NCBI GenBank assembly: GCA_018715765.1
Contig: DVKY01000113.1
Location: 1 to 64,000 of the forward strand
DNA length: 64,000 nt
DNA from: Fimivicinus intestinavium
GTDB taxonomy: Bacteria > Bacillota > Clostridia > Oscillospirales > Acutalibacteraceae
Direction of reading: 5' to 3'
The notes below the pieces were generated by a model, which made no database searches, had not been told where the DNA came from, and was given only the letters and a program-made list of their open reading frames with translations. This document shows positions 61,326 through 64,000 of the stretch, piece by piece (the first letter of the stretch is position 1; the number at the start of each line of letters is the position of its first letter). A program made the translations under genes and the position numbers.

Positions 61326-61735
61326 GAGCGGAACGGTCAAGACCGCTCCCTACCCATCGCTCTTGTAGGATCGGGTCTTGACCCGACCGCACCCAAGGGG
61401 GCCTTCAGTCTGGCGGTAGGGGCAGGGTCTATCAGTAGGCCGACGGCGGCAGGCTCCGCAAACTCCCGGCGGGCCCGTGAGGGGACTTGCCTGCTTGCAG
61501 GCAAGCGAGCGCACAAATTGTTTGAGACCGCGTGAGCGGTCGAGTTTTTGTGCGCCTCGCCGAACACATCGAAGGGATTCAAAAGCATACCAGTGCCGCC
61601 GCTGGCCGTTCACAACGGCCCCTTTTGCCTCCTTTTCCGGCCGAACGGAAAAGGAGGGGCCCCGCGGCCCGAGCGGGAAAACAGAAGCATATTAATTGAT
61701 GGGAATCCCCGGAACAGTCTTGACCCGACCGGGCG
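61326..61735. repeat. Mosaic of palindromic elements, no gene
   Basis: At least seven inverted repeats are packed here: GAGCGG-N11-CCGCTC (61326-61348), CGGGTC-TT-GACCCG (61372-61385), CTTGCCTGC-TT-GCAGGCAAG (61486-61505), a 56-base structure (61505-61560) with inner GACCGC/GCGGTC, GGCCGTT-CAC-AACGGCC (61604-61620) and CCTCCTTTTCCG-N6-CGGAAAAGGAGG (61628-61657). The 15-mer GTCTTGACCCGACCG occurs twice (61375-61389, 61717-61731). It resembles REP-type intergenic repeat clusters. Confidence 0.6.
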
Positions 61736-61817
61736 GAAATGCGCCCCGCCACCGCCTCAGAGGCAGCGCTTCACTGCTTCCACATCTGACGGCCGAAGTT
61801 TGGCACCTTACGTCCGG

Positions 61818-63992
61818 CTACCCCAAATGCTTCGGGTTAATGGTGTGCCCGCTGCGCAGGTATTTTTTGTTCGCCTTGGCGAACACCTGCTCCGCGATGC
61901 GGTTCCCCGCCTTTTCGAGCGCCTTGGCGGTCTCCAGATCCACATTGCCCTCCACGATCACCTTGGAGTCGATCTGTACGCTGGGCGCGCTTTCTGCGCG
62001 AAGGCCTGCGCCAAAGGCGGAGGAGAGCCGCGCCATGCCTTGCGAGAGGAAGGCGGCCGGGTCTTGCGCCAGCGCCATCAACCGCTCGGTGAGCGTGCTG
62101 TTGAGCACGCCGTCGCCGCGCGAGAGGTGGGTCAGCCGCCCCTGCACGGGGTTGCGGATGATGAGCTCCGGCCCAGCCTCGTCCACCAGGGCGAGCTGGT
62201 CGTAGGGGATGTAGCTGGAGCCGCTGCGGTAGCCCTTCACGTCGCTGAGCTTCACCCAGGCGATGGTGTTGCCGATCTTGGCGGTGGTGCCCAGCGCCAC
62301 CATGCCGTTGGCCATGTTGGTGACGTAGAGCTTCTGGTTCCATCCCACGCCCGCAGCCTTGGCGCGGTTGGCCCAGGCCCAGGCGTTGCCGCCCGTGGAG
62401 GAGGAGTAGGACATGGCCTTGCTGTTGACCACGCTTGCGCGCCCGCCCTTGACGGGAGCCTTGGCGGCGCTGGCTGTGCTGCCGGAGGAGGAGGCTGCCG
62501 GCTGCTTCGCCGGTGTGGAGGCGCTGGGCGCCTTGGCAGGCGGAGTGATCTGCTCCGGGTGCTCGGCGATGGCCAGCGCGTTTGCCTGCGAGCCGTATTC
62601 CTCCAGCGCGGCGGTGGCGGCCTTCCATGCGTCGGTCACGGTTTTGTTGATGCCGTCGCCGTATTGGTAGTTCCAATCCAGCAGCGATTGATAAACCTGG
62701 CTGCTGCGGCTCATGATATCCGCCATGGCTTGGTCGCGCACCGCGCCCTCATTGTTGAGGAATTCGTCGATCTTTGCGAGCTTCTGGCTGTTCTGCTCCT
62801 CGAGCAGGGCGTATTCCTCCTCCAGCTTTTCCTTCTGGCGCTGGATGGATTGCTCGTTTTCGTATTCCTCAAGCGCATCCCGCTTTTCGGCGAGCTCGGC
62901 GCGCAGTTGATCCTGCTCGCGCTGGGAGGCGGCGCTTGTGTCGGCGGAGAGCTCGCTCAGCCGCGTTTCAATCTCCGCGATCTCCCGGCGCTTTTCGGCC
63001 GAGGTTTTGGCGTAGTCGTCGGCCTCCTTTTGCTTGTCGAGGGCGTCGGCCTGCGCGTCATAGAGCTTTTTGTAGCCCTCCAGCTCCTCCTCGAGGGCCT
63101 CCTTCTGGAGCTCCTGCTCCTGCCGGATGGCCTTCATGCGCATGCCGGCGATCTCTTCAATCGCGTCGGCGGCCTCCTGCGCCCGGTCGGCCTCGGCCTG
63201 CTGGTAGGCCTTTGTCTCCTGATAGATCTGCTGCTCAAGCCGGCGCAGATCCTCCTTCTGCTTGGCAAGGTTCTGGTAGGCATAGGTCAGGTCGGCGATC
63301 TTTTGGGCCTGATCGTCGTCGTATTTGCCCATGGCCTCCTTGTAGGAGATTTCGTCGAGATAATCCTCCAGCTTCTGCTTGCTGTAGGCCTGCTCGGCGG
63401 CGTAGATCTTTTCCTCCAGGCTGCGGCGGTCCTTTTCATCCTTGGCGTATTTGTTATAAACGCTTCTTAAATCCTGAATTTTTTGCAGCTGGTTCTCATC
63501 GTATTGGCCCATGGCTTCCTTGTGGGAAATTTCCTCCAGGGCGTTGGAGAGCTGCTGCTGCTCGTAGGCTTCGCGGGCGGCGTAGATTTTTTCCTCCAGC
63601 TGCCAGCGCTCGGATTCCTTCTTAGTCAGCCTGGCCTTGGCGCTTTCCAGCGCGTTGATGTAGCCAAGCTCATTCTGTTCATAGGCGCCGATGGCTTTCA
63701 GGTGCTCGATGCGCTTGAGCTCGTTGTCGAGCGCGGTGTTTTGGTAGGGTGCGCTGGCGGAGCTGCTCGCTGCGCGTTTGGCGGTGCTCTGCTGGTTTTT
63801 GCGCAGCAGGTCAAGGTTTTTCTGCGCGGTTTCAATGGTGTCCGCCAGCTCGGCCTTTTGGGCGTAGCTGGCGGCCAGATCCTCGTCGAGGAAGCTGGCG
63901 AGGTATTGCTGGTAGTCTGCATAGCCCTCGCTGTTGCTCCCGCGCCGGAATGCCTCTTCCGTCATGACGGAGGCATCCGTCTGAGCGGCCAC
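61818..63992 (-). CDS. Phage tail tape-measure protein, 3' portion (cut by window edge)
   Basis: An open frame that continues past the right edge. 724 residues are visible from a GTG at 63992, but the true start is probably outside. The middle is long coiled-coil. Residues 72-251 contain three consecutive blocks of exactly 60 residues, the last two almost identical in pattern (LEEKIYAA...EISxKEAMGxYD). The C-terminus (ALVDEAGPELIIRNPVQGRLTHL, noted as family-like, then RGDGVLNSTLTERLM) resembles tape-measure C-termini. It would set tail length. No other tail gene follows before the palindrome patch. Confidence 0.75.
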   Translation of the reverse strand: MAAQTDASVMTEEAFRRGSNSEGYADYQQYLASFLDEDLAASYAQKAELADTIETAQKNLDLLRKNQQSTAKRAASSSASAPYQNTALDNELKRIEHLKAIGAYEQNELGYINALESAKARLTKKESERWQLEEKIYAAREAYEQQQLSNALEEISHKEAMGQYDENQLQKIQDLRSVYNKYAKDEKDRRSLEEKIYAAEQAYSKQKLEDYLDEISYKEAMGKYDDDQAQKIADLTYAYQNLAKQKEDLRRLEQQIYQETKAYQQAEADRAQEAADAIEEIAGMRMKAIRQEQELQKEALEEELEGYKKLYDAQADALDKQKEADDYAKTSAEKRREIAEIETRLSELSADTSAASQREQDQLRAELAEKRDALEEYENEQSIQRQKEKLEEEYALLEEQNSQKLAKIDEFLNNEGAVRDQAMADIMSRSSQVYQSLLDWNYQYGDGINKTVTDAWKAATAALEEYGSQANALAIAEHPEQITPPAKAPSASTPAKQPAASSSGSTASAAKAPVKGGRASVVNSKAMSYSSSTGGNAWAWANRAKAAGVGWNQKLYVTNMANGMVALGTTAKIGNTIAWVKLSDVKGYRSGSSYIPYDQLALVDEAGPELIIRNPVQGRLTHLSRGDGVLNSTLTERLMALAQDPAAFLSQGMARLSSAFGAGLRAESAPSVQIDSKVIVEGNVDLETAKALEKAGNRIAEQVFAKANKKYLRSGHTINPKHLG

Positions 63993-64000
63993 GGTGGCAT

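Noticed and set aside
61548..63470. A 640-codon frame on + opposite the tape-measure gene
   Set aside because: Low-complexity leucine/glycine-rich product typical of an antisense shadow of coiled-coil sequence.

Overview
The window looks like chromosome from a spore-forming anaerobic Bacillota, most likely class Clostridia. Supporting signs are the spoIIAA-spoIIAB-sigF operon, the hprK/murB/rapZ/whiA block, Rex, strong AGGAGG ribosome-binding sites, and TTG/GTG starts. G+C is clearly above half by eye (not calculated). I cannot name a genus. No rRNA, tRNA or CRISPR array was seen.

Layout. 1-2.8 kb: a two-component system on +, then a probable structured small RNA with its own promoter and terminator. 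2.8-14.6 kb: a long leftward block (hprK, ROK glucokinase, murB, rapZ, whiA, argS, then pgm, ygiQ-like, ComEC-like hydrolase, DUF3006) combining sugar-status signalling, cell-wall precursor synthesis and housekeeping. 14.8-17.5 kb: a glycosyltransferase and an unusual fusion of an ArAE/FUSC membrane domain to a degenerate HAD domain. 17.6-28.8 kb: glycan and amino-sugar use (GH27 alpha-galactosidase, nagB, a LacI regulator) mixed with hydrolases and a ProX-type editing protein. 29.1-31.2 kb: DAHP synthase and a PfkB sugar kinase. 31.3-37.6 kb: the sporulation sigma-F switch, folC, recD2 and comFC. 37.6-39.6 kb: an accessory module in which a small XRE repressor faces a two-gene membrane-protein operon across a duplicated palindromic operator. 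39.7-51.2 kb: M20 peptidase, the UPF0210/ACT pair, PHP phosphatase, aminotransferase, VanZ-like protein, GH35 beta-galactosidase, deoD, a truncated hydrolase-like gene with dapA, and deoC. 51.4-52.8 kb: an A+T-rich island holding only a DeoR and a tiny XRE regulator, bracketed by imperfect direct repeats. 53.2-57.0 kb: acn-icd-rex. 57.1-61.2 kb: Cof phosphatase, rodA, a DUF6506-like gene, rpiB, tsaB, tsaE. 61.2-61.8 kb: a gene-free patch packed with palindromes. 61.8-64 kb: the 3' part of a phage tape-measure gene that runs off the window.

Together the genes suggest a saccharolytic, probably gut-type fermenter. It takes galactosides and amino sugars into sugar phosphates, monitors them through HPr kinase, makes 2-oxoglutarate through Acn/Icd in an operon with the redox sensor Rex, and sporulates. 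The parts most worth a second look are the XRE/membrane module (37.6-39.6 kb), the pseudo-HAD fusion (16.2-17.5 kb), the RNA at 2.58-2.78 kb, the regulator island (51.4-52.8 kb) and the palindrome patch beside the phage gene.
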